Part shown: one piece after another, positions 25,480-33,857 of the stretch
Numbering within the stretch: the first letter of the stretch is position 1
Layout: each line of letters opens with the position of its first letter
NCBI RefSeq assembly: GCF_029893585.1
Contig: NZ_JARXYX010000014.1
Location: 143,427 to 207,426 of the forward strand
Length of the DNA: 64,000 bases
Source of the DNA: Streptomyces sp. LBL
Lineage (GTDB): Bacteria > Actinomycetota > Actinomycetes > Streptomycetales > Streptomycetaceae
Direction: 5' to 3'
Position numbers and translations under genes: made by a program
Notes under the pieces: generated by a model
Seen by the model: the letters and a program-made list of their open reading frames with translations, nothing else
Told to the model about the DNA's origin: nothing
Databases searched by the model: none

Positions 25480-28400
25480 ATGTACGAGCTGTCCCGGGTC
25501 CGCCTCTACTCCATCGGGCCCGCCGGTGCGCGCTACGCCGACACCGTGCTTGACCTGCGGGGCGTGGGCGCGCCCGTGCCCGACCCCGCGCCCACCCAAG
25601 CGGAGTTCTTCGAAGACGAGCCCGTCGGCCCGCCGCGCCGGCCCGCGCCCGCCGGAGTGCTCTTCCTGGAGAACGGCGGCGGTAAGTCCGTCCTGCTCAA
25701 GCTGATCTTCTCGGTGATGCTGCCCGGCCACCGCAACACCCTCGGCGGCGCGAGCTCCGGTGTGCTGCGGAAGTTCCTCCTCGCGGACGACTGCGGGCAC
25801 GTGGCGCTGGAGTGGCAGCACGTGCTGACCGGCGAGTGCGTGGTGGTCGGCAAGGTGAGCGAGTGGCGGGGGCGCCAGGTCTCCAACGACCCGCGGAAGT
25901 TCGCCGAGGCCTGGTACTCGTTCCGGCCCGGACCGGGACTGAGCCTCGACAGCCTTCCCGTCGCCGAGTCCAGCGCCGTACGCCCGTCCGTCGAGGGGCA
26001 GTCGGGGGCGCAGGGGCGGCGGCGGACCATGAAGGGCTTCCGGGACGCCATCACGGAGGCCGGCAAGGTGTATCCGCATCTCGAGGTGCACTGGGAGGAG
26101 ATCCACGACCGGTGGATCGAGCACCTCGGCGATCTCGGCCTCGACCCCGAACTCTTCCGCTACCAGCGGGAGATGAACGCCGACGAGGGCGAGGCCGCCG
26201 GTCTGTTCGCGGTGAAGAAGGACTCCGACTTCACCGACCTGCTGCTGCGCGCCGTCACCGACACCCGTGACACCGACGGCCTCGCCGACCTGGTCAGCGG
26301 CTTCGGCAACAAGCTGGGGCGGCGTGCCGAGCTGATCGCCGAACGGGAATTCACCGCCGGGTCCGTCGACCTCCTCGGGCGGATCGTCGAGGCCGCCGAG
26401 GCCCGCTCCAGCGCGCGGGACATCCACACCGGGGCCGAGCGCCGCACGCGGGCCCTGGCGCGTCGGCTGTCCGCGCGCGGAGCCCAGGAGCGCGTGCGCG
26501 CCACCGACCTCGCCCAGGGGGTCACCGCCGCCGCGGACACGGTCACGCAGGCCGAGGCAGCCCGCTGGCGCAGTGCGCTGATCGCCGCCGAACTGGCCTA
26601 CCGGCACGCCTCGTTGGCGCTCGCCGCCGCCGAGAAGTCGGCCGCCGCACAGAAGCGCGAGCTCGCCGAGGCGCGCACCCTGCACTCCGCCTGGCAGGCC
26701 GCCGAGCAGGTGCTGCGCCACCGCGCCGCCGCCGACCGGGTCACCCGCGTGGCCGCCGCGATCCAGGAGGCCGAGCGGGACGCGGCCCCCGCCCTGTCTG
26801 CCCGCACCAAGGCCGCCGTCGACCTCGTACGAGCCCTGCACGCGGCGACGGAGAAAGCCGAGACCCTCGCCGACGAGGAGGAGGAGCGCTCCGGCGCTCT
26901 CCAGGAGGTCGGCGAGTCAGCGCACCGGGACTCGACCTCCGCCGCCACCGAGGCGCAGCGCGCCCGCAGTGAGGCCGGGCATCTGCGGCAGCGGCTGACC
27001 GAGGTCGGGCAGGAGACCGCCGAGGCGGTGCGCGCGGGCTGGCTCGACGACAGCGCGCCCGACGCCGACCCGGCCCGCGCGGCACTCGCCGCCAGCGACG
27101 CCGAGAAGGCGGCCGTCGCGGCTTGGGACACCGCCCGTGAGGCCTCGCGCCGGGCCACCGAGCACACGCGTGAGGCGGCCGCCGCCGAGTCCCGCGCGGA
27201 GCTGACGGCGGCCCGCGCGGAGGACGCGGCCACGGCGGCGGAACGGTCCCACGAGGCCGAGCGACGCCTCGCCGAGGCGCTGGCCCGTGAGGAGCGGCTC
27301 GCGGAACTGCTGAGCCTGACCGGCCGCGACACGCGTGCGTCCGTGGTGCCGCAGCCCCGCCGGAACACCGACGCCAACGCCGACGACGACCGGTCCGGGC
27401 TCACTCCCGAGGGCCTGGACCGGTTCGCCGACGAGCTGCGCGAACTCCTCGACGACGCCGTCTCCTCCGCCGAACGGCAGCTTTTCGAGCTGCGGACGGC
27501 CGCCGCCGACGACTCCCGGATCCTCGGCGCCCTCGGTGACGGCGGGCTGCTGCCGCCCGGACCGGACGTCCTGGCCACCGTGGAGTTCCTCGGCGAGCAG
27601 GGCATTCCCGCCCTGCCCGGCTGGCGCTATCTCGCCCAGGCCGTCGACCCCGTCGACCACGCGCGCGTACTGGCCGCCCGGCCGGAGCTGGTCGACGGCG
27701 TGATCATCACCGACCCGGCCACCCACGCGCGGGCCCGCGAGGCGCTGAGCGACGCGGCGCTGCTGCCGCGGTCGGCCGTGGCGGTCGGAACGGCCGCCGC
27801 CCTGCTCGCGCCCGCTCCGGCACCCGACTCCGGCAGCGGTGACGTCTTCCTCGTACCGCCGAACCCGGCCATGCACGACGAGCACGCCGCCGACGAGGAG
27901 CGGCAGGCGCTGCGCGCGCGGGCGACCGAGCGGGACGAGGAGATCCGTTCGCTGGCCGCGCGGCTCGGCAAGGACCGGGAGCTGGCGGCGCGGCTGACCT
28001 CCTGGCGTACGGGCTGCCCGGCCGGCCGGCTCGTCGAGCTGGGCCGAGCGGCCCATGACACCCGGGTGTTCGCCGAGGAGTCCGAGGCGGAACTGGCCGA
28101 GGCGCGGGCGGTACGCGCCGAGGCCGACGAAGCCGCCGCCGAGGCGACTCAGGTCCGCGACGAACGGCAGGAGGCGGCCCAGAAGGCCCGGCGCGCCGCC
28201 GACGCCCTCGCCGGACTCGCCTTCCGGTTGCGGGAGCGGGCCGGCTGGCAGGTCAAGCTACGCGAACTCGCCGACGAGGCGGCCGAGTCGGAGGCCCGCG
28301 CCCAGGCCTGCCTGGAGCGTGCCCGCGCCGCCGACGAGGACCGGCGCGCCGCCCAGCGCGCCGCCGACGACGCCCGCCGCACCGCCCGTGCGCTGCGCGG

Positions 28401-30105
28401 CGAGCGGTCCGAGATCGCCGGCGCCCCCGACGACGTACCGGAGAGCGGTACGGACGACCCCCAGGCGTCCCTGCCCGCCCTCCGCGAGGCGTATCGGGCC
28501 GCTTCCCAGCTGTACGAGAAGGTGGGCGTCGATGCCGATCTGCGGTCCGACCAGGCGCGGGCGGAGAGCGACGAGAGTGCCGCGCGGGCCGAGCTGGACC
28601 GGCTGAGCAACAAGGTCCGCACGCGTGCGGAGCAGCTTCTCCAGTCGCCCGACGGCTCCGACGGGCCCTCCCGGCAGGCCGCCGCCGCCCGCGCCGAGGA
28701 GCTGGTGCAGCTTCTGGAGACCCGGATGTCCAGCGCGAGCGAGCAACTCGGGCGCGTACGGGGTGAGGCCGAGCGGCATGCGCCCGAGGACGGCGAAACC
28801 CACACGGAGCTGGCCGAGGAGCAGCAGCCGCGCGACGCCGAGCACGCGCAGGCGCTGCTGCGCACGGCGACCGCCGAACTCGCGTCGCGCACCGAGGCGT
28901 TGAGCCGGGCCCGTCAGGCGCACACCGAGCTGCTGGACGCGCACCGCGCCGCCGAGGACGCGGCCGGCGGCTTCGACGAGATCGCCGCGATGCTCCGCGA
29001 CCTGCTGCGCGAGCACGTCACGGAGGAGGAGCAGGGGGAGAACGAGCCGTATCCGGGCCGCCTGGAGGAGGCTCGGCAGTCCGCCGCCGATGCCCGCCGG
29101 TCCCTGCGCGGTTGCGCCGCCGACCTGTCGGCCGCCGAGTCCGCCGTGCGCGAGGCGAGCGACGTCCTCGTCCGGCACGCCAACTCCACGCGCTACGAGC
29201 AGGTCCGCACCCCCGCCCGGCAGCAGATCCGCGAGCTGCCCGCCGCCGCGCTGCCCGAGCACGCCCAGAAGTGGGCCGACGCCTTCGCGCCCCGGCTGAG
29301 GGTCCTCACCGACGAGTTGGCGCAGTTGGAGCGCAACCGCGACTCGATCGTGGACCGGCTCAGAGGGCTCGTGGAGTCGGCGCTGGCCACGCTCCGGTCC
29401 GCCCAGCGACTGTCCCAGCTGCCGGAGGGGCTCGGCGAGTGGTCCGGGCAGGAGTTCCTGCGCATCCGTTTCGAGGAGCCCGACCAGGCCACGCTCACCG
29501 AGCGGCTCGGCGAGGTCATCGACGAGGCGACCCGGGCGGCCGTCAAGAAGAACTCCGATCTGCGCCGCGACGGGATGTCCCTGCTGCTGCGCGGGGTCGG
29601 TGCGGCCCTTCAGCCCAAGGGCGTCGCCGTCGAGATCCTCAAGCCGGACGCCGTGCTGCGCGCCGAGCGCGTGCCCGTCGGACAGATGGGCGACGTGTTC
29701 TCGGGCGGCCAGCTGCTCACCGCGGCCATCGCCCTGTACTGCACGATGGCCGCGCTGCGCTCCAACGACCGGGGCCGCGACAAGCACCGCCACGCCGGGA
29801 CGCTGTTCCTCGACAACCCGATCGGCCGGGCCAACGCGACCTACCTGCTGGAGCTCCAGCGCGCCGTGTCGGACGCGCTCGGCGTCCAGCTCCTCTACAC
29901 CACCGGTCTGTTCGACACGACCGCGCTCGCCGAGTTCCCGCTGGTCATCCGGATGCGCAACGACGCCGACCTGCGGGCCGGGCTGAAGTACATCCGCGTG
30001 GAGGAACACCTCCGGCCGGGGCTTCCGCAGCAGGCCCCGGCCGGAGAAGGCGACGCGGTGCACAGTGAAATCACGGCGACCCGGATGTTCAAACGGCCCG
30101 CATAG
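25480..30105 (+). CDS. SMC/MukB/JetC-like coiled-coil ATPase (1541 aa)
   Basis: A split ABC-type ATPase. Walker A lies at residues 64-70 (ENGGGKS, Lys69). Very long charged coiled coils follow (about 330-660 and 810-1370), separated by a globular hinge-like section at roughly 680-800 (LLPPGPDVLATVEFLGEQGI, VIITDPATHARAREALS). There is no CxxC hook, which excludes Rad50/SbcC. The C-terminal head has the signature SGGQLLTAAIAL (from residue 1408) and Walker B LFLDNPIG, where the usual catalytic glutamate after Asp1445 is asparagine. A D-loop or switch-like GLFDTTALAEFP follows. It is the third gene of the operon. No JetD-type nuclease gene lies within the window. Confidence 0.8.
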   Translation: MYELSRVRLYSIGPAGARYADTVLDLRGVGAPVPDPAPTQAEFFEDEPVGPPRRPAPAGVLFLENGGGKSVLLKLIFSVMLPGHRNTLGGASSGVLRKFLLADDCGHVALEWQHVLTGECVVVGKVSEWRGRQVSNDPRKFAEAWYSFRPGPGLSLDSLPVAESSAVRPSVEGQSGAQGRRRTMKGFRDAITEAGKVYPHLEVHWEEIHDRWIEHLGDLGLDPELFRYQREMNADEGEAAGLFAVKKDSDFTDLLLRAVTDTRDTDGLADLVSGFGNKLGRRAELIAEREFTAGSVDLLGRIVEAAEARSSARDIHTGAERRTRALARRLSARGAQERVRATDLAQGVTAAADTVTQAEAARWRSALIAAELAYRHASLALAAAEKSAAAQKRELAEARTLHSAWQAAEQVLRHRAAADRVTRVAAAIQEAERDAAPALSARTKAAVDLVRALHAATEKAETLADEEEERSGALQEVGESAHRDSTSAATEAQRARSEAGHLRQRLTEVGQETAEAVRAGWLDDSAPDADPARAALAASDAEKAAVAAWDTAREASRRATEHTREAAAAESRAELTAARAEDAATAAERSHEAERRLAEALAREERLAELLSLTGRDTRASVVPQPRRNTDANADDDRSGLTPEGLDRFADELRELLDDAVSSAERQLFELRTAAADDSRILGALGDGGLLPPGPDVLATVEFLGEQGIPALPGWRYLAQAVDPVDHARVLAARPELVDGVIITDPATHARAREALSDAALLPRSAVAVGTAAALLAPAPAPDSGSGDVFLVPPNPAMHDEHAADEERQALRARATERDEEIRSLAARLGKDRELAARLTSWRTGCPAGRLVELGRAAHDTRVFAEESEAELAEARAVRAEADEAAAEATQVRDERQEAAQKARRAADALAGLAFRLRERAGWQVKLRELADEAAESEARAQACLERARAADEDRRAAQRAADDARRTARALRGERSEIAGAPDDVPESGTDDPQASLPALREAYRAASQLYEKVGVDADLRSDQARAESDESAARAELDRLSNKVRTRAEQLLQSPDGSDGPSRQAAAARAEELVQLLETRMSSASEQLGRVRGEAERHAPEDGETHTELAEEQQPRDAEHAQALLRTATAELASRTEALSRARQAHTELLDAHRAAEDAAGGFDEIAAMLRDLLREHVTEEEQGENEPYPGRLEEARQSAADARRSLRGCAADLSAAESAVREASDVLVRHANSTRYEQVRTPARQQIRELPAAALPEHAQKWADAFAPRLRVLTDELAQLERNRDSIVDRLRGLVESALATLRSAQRLSQLPEGLGEWSGQEFLRIRFEEPDQATLTERLGEVIDEATRAAVKKNSDLRRDGMSLLLRGVGAALQPKGVAVEILKPDAVLRAERVPVGQMGDVFSGGQLLTAAIALYCTMAALRSNDRGRDKHRHAGTLFLDNPIGRANATYLLELQRAVSDALGVQLLYTTGLFDTTALAEFPLVIRMRNDADLRAGLKYIRVEEHLRPGLPQQAPAGEGDAVHSEITATRMFKRPA

Positions 30106-30199
30106 CCGCTACCCGTCCTCCTTCGACAGATCCGCGCACTTCTCGCCGATCAACATCGTCGTGATGCACGGATTGGCGCTGACGAGTGATTGACCTCCG

Positions 30200-31038
30200 T
30201 CAGCCGGCCGCGGGGGTGGTGAGGGGAGTCGTGGTGGCCGTGGGCTGCAGCTGGTGCTCGGCGAGTACGCCGGTCCGGTGCCGCTGGACGAACCAGTAGT
30301 AGGCGAAGCCGCCGCCCATGATGACCGCGACGAACAGCACCGCGCCCCAGCGCAGGTACCAGTGGAACGGAGCGGTCGCGTTGTAGACCTCGGCGCGCGG
30401 CCAGATCAGGTTGATCGTCATGGCCGTTCCCCAGTCCACGGCGACGATGTTGACGAGCAGTCCCCAGCGGCCCAGCGAGAACTTGCCGTCGCCCGCGGGC
30501 TGCCACTTTCCGCGCAGCCGGGCCACCAGCCTGGGCGCGGTGACGCCGAGGCAGGCGAGGTAGATCATGATGATGCCGATGCTGGTGACGACGGTGAAGA
30601 TCTGCGGCTGGCGGATGTTGACGATGAGGATCGCCACGGCGAGGACGCCGATGATCACCGCGGGGAGCACCGGGGTCTGGACGCGATCAACATCATCCAG
30701 CCGGCGAGCCAGCCCAGGTGCGGATTGCCTATCTTCTTCGACCAGTTGTAGACGGAGCCCGCGACGGGATACCGGGCGGCCAGCTCCGCGAAACAGAGAG
30801 CGACCATGAACTGGCCGAAGAAGACCATCGGCCAGGACCACCAGTAGGCGGGGCCGCCGCTGCCGTAGCCGAAGTAGAACAGCTGGAAGGTGCCGGTGAG
30901 AATCGAGACGTAGCTGATTCCGGCGGCGAAGGTGTGGAAGTTGCCGAGAGTGCGCTTGAGTTCGGGCTTGTATCCGAACTCGGCGAGTTCGGTGTCGTCG
31001 TGTCTGTGCGGGCCGGATGGTTGCTCGGTGGTCGTCAT
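30200..31038 (-). pseudogene. APC-family amino acid/betaine permease, deleted and frameshifted
   Basis: The first 115 codons (from ATG 31038) read as a normal APC permease N-terminus: FGYKPELKRTLGNFHTFAAG, FELAARYPVAGSVYNWSKKI, ending NPHLGWLAGWMMLIAS near 30690. Beyond this the homologous frame shifts, and the next recognisable part is already the C-terminal third (VIIGVLAVAILIVNIRQPQI to WFVQRHRTGVLAEH) with its stop at 30200. About 230 codons are missing and the two parts are in different frames. The gene lies at the end of the betaine locus and presumably imported a substrate of it. Confidence 0.8.
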
Positions 31039-31170
31039 GAGCGGACTCCTGGTGTGGGCCGGAGGAGTGGGAGAAGGAGAAGGAGTGACTCGGTGCGGGC
31101 ACGGGATCGGGGAGGGGGTGTACGCGCGGGGGTGATGTGCGGGCTGTTGCGCGTGGGTGTTCCCGTGGGC

Positions 31171-31380
31171 TCAGGCGAACCAACCTTGCGGTGTCGGGGC
31201 CGTGTTGCGCCAGATGTGCTTCGCCTCGCGGTACTCGGCGAGGCCCGAGGGGCCGAGTTCGTCCTTGCCGCCCGCCTCGTCCACGACCCCCACCAGAGAG
31301 TTGTCGGCGGGACAGCGGATCTCGCGGGTGCGCTCGTCCACCGCCCTGCGCCCCGCACCGTCAATGAACAGGTCCGGCAT
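31171..31380 (-). pseudogene. Aldehyde dehydrogenase remnant, in-frame internal deletion
   Basis: A 69-codon ORF whose residues 1-38 are the N-terminus of an NAD-dependent aldehyde dehydrogenase (MPDLFIDGAGRRAVDERTRE, PADNSLVGVVDEA) and whose residues 40-69 are its C-terminus (ELGPSGLAEYREAKHIWRNT then PQGWFA). The roughly 420 codons between, including the cofactor and catalytic Cys regions, are absent. The frame is intact and the ATG overlaps the end of the Rieske oxygenase gene by 20 bases. In this setting it was probably a betaine-aldehyde or related dehydrogenase. It cannot be enzymatically active. Confidence 0.85.
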
Positions 31381-32566
31381 GACTGCCTCCCAGTTTCTCC
31401 ACGAGCCACTCGTGGAAGGTCCCGATGTGGTGCTCGTTGGGGACCAACACACCACCCTTCCGGTACGCCCGCGACGCCATCGCCGGCTGCGTCCGTTCGC
31501 AGGCCTCAAAATCCTGCTCGTTGACCCGGTGGAACAACTCCACCGACTTCGACACGTCCGCCCCGGACTCCACCACCTCCGGCGCGTACAGCCAGTCGCA
31601 CTCGACGACCGTGCGGTCCTCGGCCAGCGGGAACATGCGGTGCAGGATCACATGGTCCGGTACGAGGTTGATGAACACCGTCGGCTTCACGGTGATGGCG
31701 TAGTAGCGGCGGTCCTGGCTCTCGGAGACCGCGGGCAGCCTGGCGAAACCCTCACTGCCGTCGACGGTGAAGCCCTTGATCTCCTCGCCGAACCCGGCGC
31801 CGTGGCCCACGTAGTACTGGGCGGCGTAGCCGTCGGCGAACTCCGGTAGCACGTCGGTGAGTTCGGGGTGGATCGTCGCGCAGTGGTAGCACTCCATGAA
31901 GTTCTCGACGATCAGTTTCCAGTTCGCCTTCACGTCGTAGACGATCCGCCGGCCGAGGGCGAGGTGCTCGGTGCCGTAGTGCTCGATCGCGGCGGGGTCG
32001 CCGAGCCGCTCGACGGCAGCGTGCGGGACGGTGTCCTCGAAGGGCGGGGGCTCCTCGGCGAGGCACACCCAGGCGTAGCCCAGCCATTCACGCAGGGACA
32101 CCTTGATCAATCCGTACTCGACACGGTCGATGTCGGGCATCTTGATCAAGTTGGGTGCGGCGATCAACGTGCCGTCGAGGTCGTACGTCCATGCGTGGTA
32201 GGGGCATTGGAAGGTGCGCCGGATCTCACCGGACTCCTCCCCGCACAGCCGGGCTCCGCGGTGCCGGCAGACGTTGAGGTAGGCGCGCAGCTCGCCCTTG
32301 CGGGTGCGCGCGATGAGGACGTTCTCGCGGCCGACCTGGACGGTGCGGAAGGCGCCCGGTGTGGCCAGGTCGGCGCTGCGGACGGCGCAGAACCACATCG
32401 ACTCGAACACGCGCTCTTGTTCCCGACGGAAGATCTCCGGGTCGGTGTAGTAGTCACCGGGCAGGGTGGCGATCAGGCTGGGGGAGATCTGGCGGGCCGC
32501 GGAGACGGAGGTCGCGGAGACGGGGCTCTCGGGCGCGGGGTTCTCGGACGCGGGGGTCGTCGTCAC
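31361..32566 (-). CDS. Rieske aromatic-ring-hydroxylase-type oxygenase, glycine betaine monooxygenase-like
   Basis: A 401-aa oxygenase alpha subunit. The Rieske [2Fe-2S] ligands are C100-x-H102 (NVCRHRGARL) and C121-x2-H124 (CPYHAW); the mononuclear iron site shows ENFMECYHCATIHPE with H228 and H233. Standalone enzymes of this type (GbcA-like) demethylate glycine betaine to dimethylglycine plus formaldehyde using a separate reductase. Adjacent dimethylglycine and sarcosine oxidation genes and a formaldehyde dehydrogenase support that. The GTG has GAGGAG 8 bases upstream. The first 25 residues are a low-complexity extension. Confidence 0.87.
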   Translation of the reverse strand: MTTTPASENPAPESPVSATSVSAARQISPSLIATLPGDYYTDPEIFRREQERVFESMWFCAVRSADLATPGAFRTVQVGRENVLIARTRKGELRAYLNVCRHRGARLCGEESGEIRRTFQCPYHAWTYDLDGTLIAAPNLIKMPDIDRVEYGLIKVSLREWLGYAWVCLAEEPPPFEDTVPHAAVERLGDPAAIEHYGTEHLALGRRIVYDVKANWKLIVENFMECYHCATIHPELTDVLPEFADGYAAQYYVGHGAGFGEEIKGFTVDGSEGFARLPAVSESQDRRYYAITVKPTVFINLVPDHVILHRMFPLAEDRTVVECDWLYAPEVVESGADVSKSVELFHRVNEQDFEACERTQPAMASRAYRKGGVLVPNEHHIGTFHEWLVEKLGGSHAGPVH

Positions 32567-32577
32567 GGGTGTGCTCC

Positions 32578-33762
32578 TCAGGCGGGCGCGGCGGTGGGCA
32601 GCTCGCGGATCTGCTGCCGGGCAGGGTCGAACAGGCCGATGGGGTGCTCGGTGCTGCCGGTCAGGGCCAGGTCGGCGAGGATCTCGCCGACCACGGGCAC
32701 GAACTTGAAGCCGTGCCCGGAGAACCCGCAGGCCACGGTGACCGACTCCGGGTGCGCCGGGTGTCGGGCGATGACGAAGTGCTCGTCCGGGGTGGTGGAG
32801 TACATGCAGGTCGCGGCCTTGAGGAAGGTGCCGGGGAGGTCGGGGACGCAGCAGGCCAGGTGGTCGGCCATCGCCTTGATCTCGTCCTCGTGGACCGTCC
32901 GGTCGATGGTCTCCGGGGTGGTCACCTGCCCCTTGCGGAAGAAGGCGACCTTGGCGCCGAGGCCGGGGCCGTCGATGGAGGGGAAGCCGTAGACCTGGAT
33001 GCCGGCCGCGTCCTCCCAGATGTAGATGGGGTGGTTCTCCGGCAGGAAGGGCTCGACCCCCTGCCTCGGCTGGAACCAGTACATGACCTGCCGTTCGATG
33101 GTGAACGGCACCCGGAGGTCGGTGAGCAGCTGCGGCGCCCACGCGCCCGGGCAGATCACCAACTGGGCGGCGGTGTAGGTGTTCTCGGCCGTGTGGACGC
33201 GAACGCCGTCCCGGTACGGCTCCCAGTGGGTCATCGGCTCCTCGAAGTGCAGGTCGGCGCCCTGCCGGGTGGCGAGCTGGAGGTGCGCGGCGACGGTGTT
33301 CTCAGGCCGCAGCAGACCGGCCTTCCGCTCGAACAGCGCCACCTCGTCGTCCTTCGGGGTGAGAGTCGGGAAGCGGCAGCGGATCTCCTTCGCGTCCAGC
33401 ATCTCGTGCGGCAGGTCCCACTGCTGGGCGGAGAGCAGCGAGCCGGAGACGGTCTGGGAGTCGGGGCGGCCGACCATCACACCGCCGGGCAGGATCGCGA
33501 TCTCGCGGCCGGTGGCCCGTTCGAGGTCCTCGTACAGCTCGTAGGCGCGCAACAGCAGTGGGACGTACGCCGGGTCCTCGAAGTACGATTGCCGGGTGAT
33601 CCGCGAACCGCCGTGGCTGGAGCCGCGGTTGTGCACGGGGCCGAACTTCTCCAGCCCGAGCACACGGGCACCGCGCGCGGACAGATGGTGGGCGGCGGCG
33701 CTGCCCATGCCGCCGAGGCCGATGACGATCACGTCGTAGGTGGGGGACATTGTGGGGGACAT
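32578..33762 (-). CDS. Monomeric sarcosine oxidase / N-methyl amino acid oxidase
   Basis: A 394-aa FAD enzyme of the MSOX/MTOX family. It has the Rossmann motif VIGLGGMGSAAAHHL at the N-terminus, GSSHGGSRITRQSY, and TCMYSTTPDEHFVIARHP with the cysteine that carries the flavin covalently, plus CGFSGHGFKFVP near the end. It would oxidise sarcosine to glycine, formaldehyde and hydrogen peroxide, the last step of betaine demethylation. It is 11 bases upstream of the Rieske oxygenase gene on the same strand and thus co-transcribed. Confidence 0.88.
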   Translation of the reverse strand: MSPTMSPTYDVIVIGLGGMGSAAAHHLSARGARVLGLEKFGPVHNRGSSHGGSRITRQSYFEDPAYVPLLLRAYELYEDLERATGREIAILPGGVMVGRPDSQTVSGSLLSAQQWDLPHEMLDAKEIRCRFPTLTPKDDEVALFERKAGLLRPENTVAAHLQLATRQGADLHFEEPMTHWEPYRDGVRVHTAENTYTAAQLVICPGAWAPQLLTDLRVPFTIERQVMYWFQPRQGVEPFLPENHPIYIWEDAAGIQVYGFPSIDGPGLGAKVAFFRKGQVTTPETIDRTVHEDEIKAMADHLACCVPDLPGTFLKAATCMYSTTPDEHFVIARHPAHPESVTVACGFSGHGFKFVPVVGEILADLALTGSTEHPIGLFDPARQQIRELPTAAPA

Positions 33763-33857
33763 GGCATTCCTCCTGAGGGTGCGTCAGCAGCGGGCGACGG
33801 GCGGGGCCGGGGGCTGCCGGGGGGGGGCTTCCGGGGCGTTTCAACGACGGATGCGGG

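Noticed and set aside
28258..30063. A 601-codon minus-strand ORF opposite the coiled-coil ATPase
   Set aside because: Antisense shadow; the plus-strand frame carries Walker and signature motifs.
25480..30105. Rad50/SbcC identity for the large ATPase
   Set aside because: The segment between the coiled coils has no CxxC zinc hook, and no sbcD nuclease gene is adjacent.
22878..30105. Complete Wadjet system
   Set aside because: No JetD-like gene is present within the neighbouring sequence on either side.
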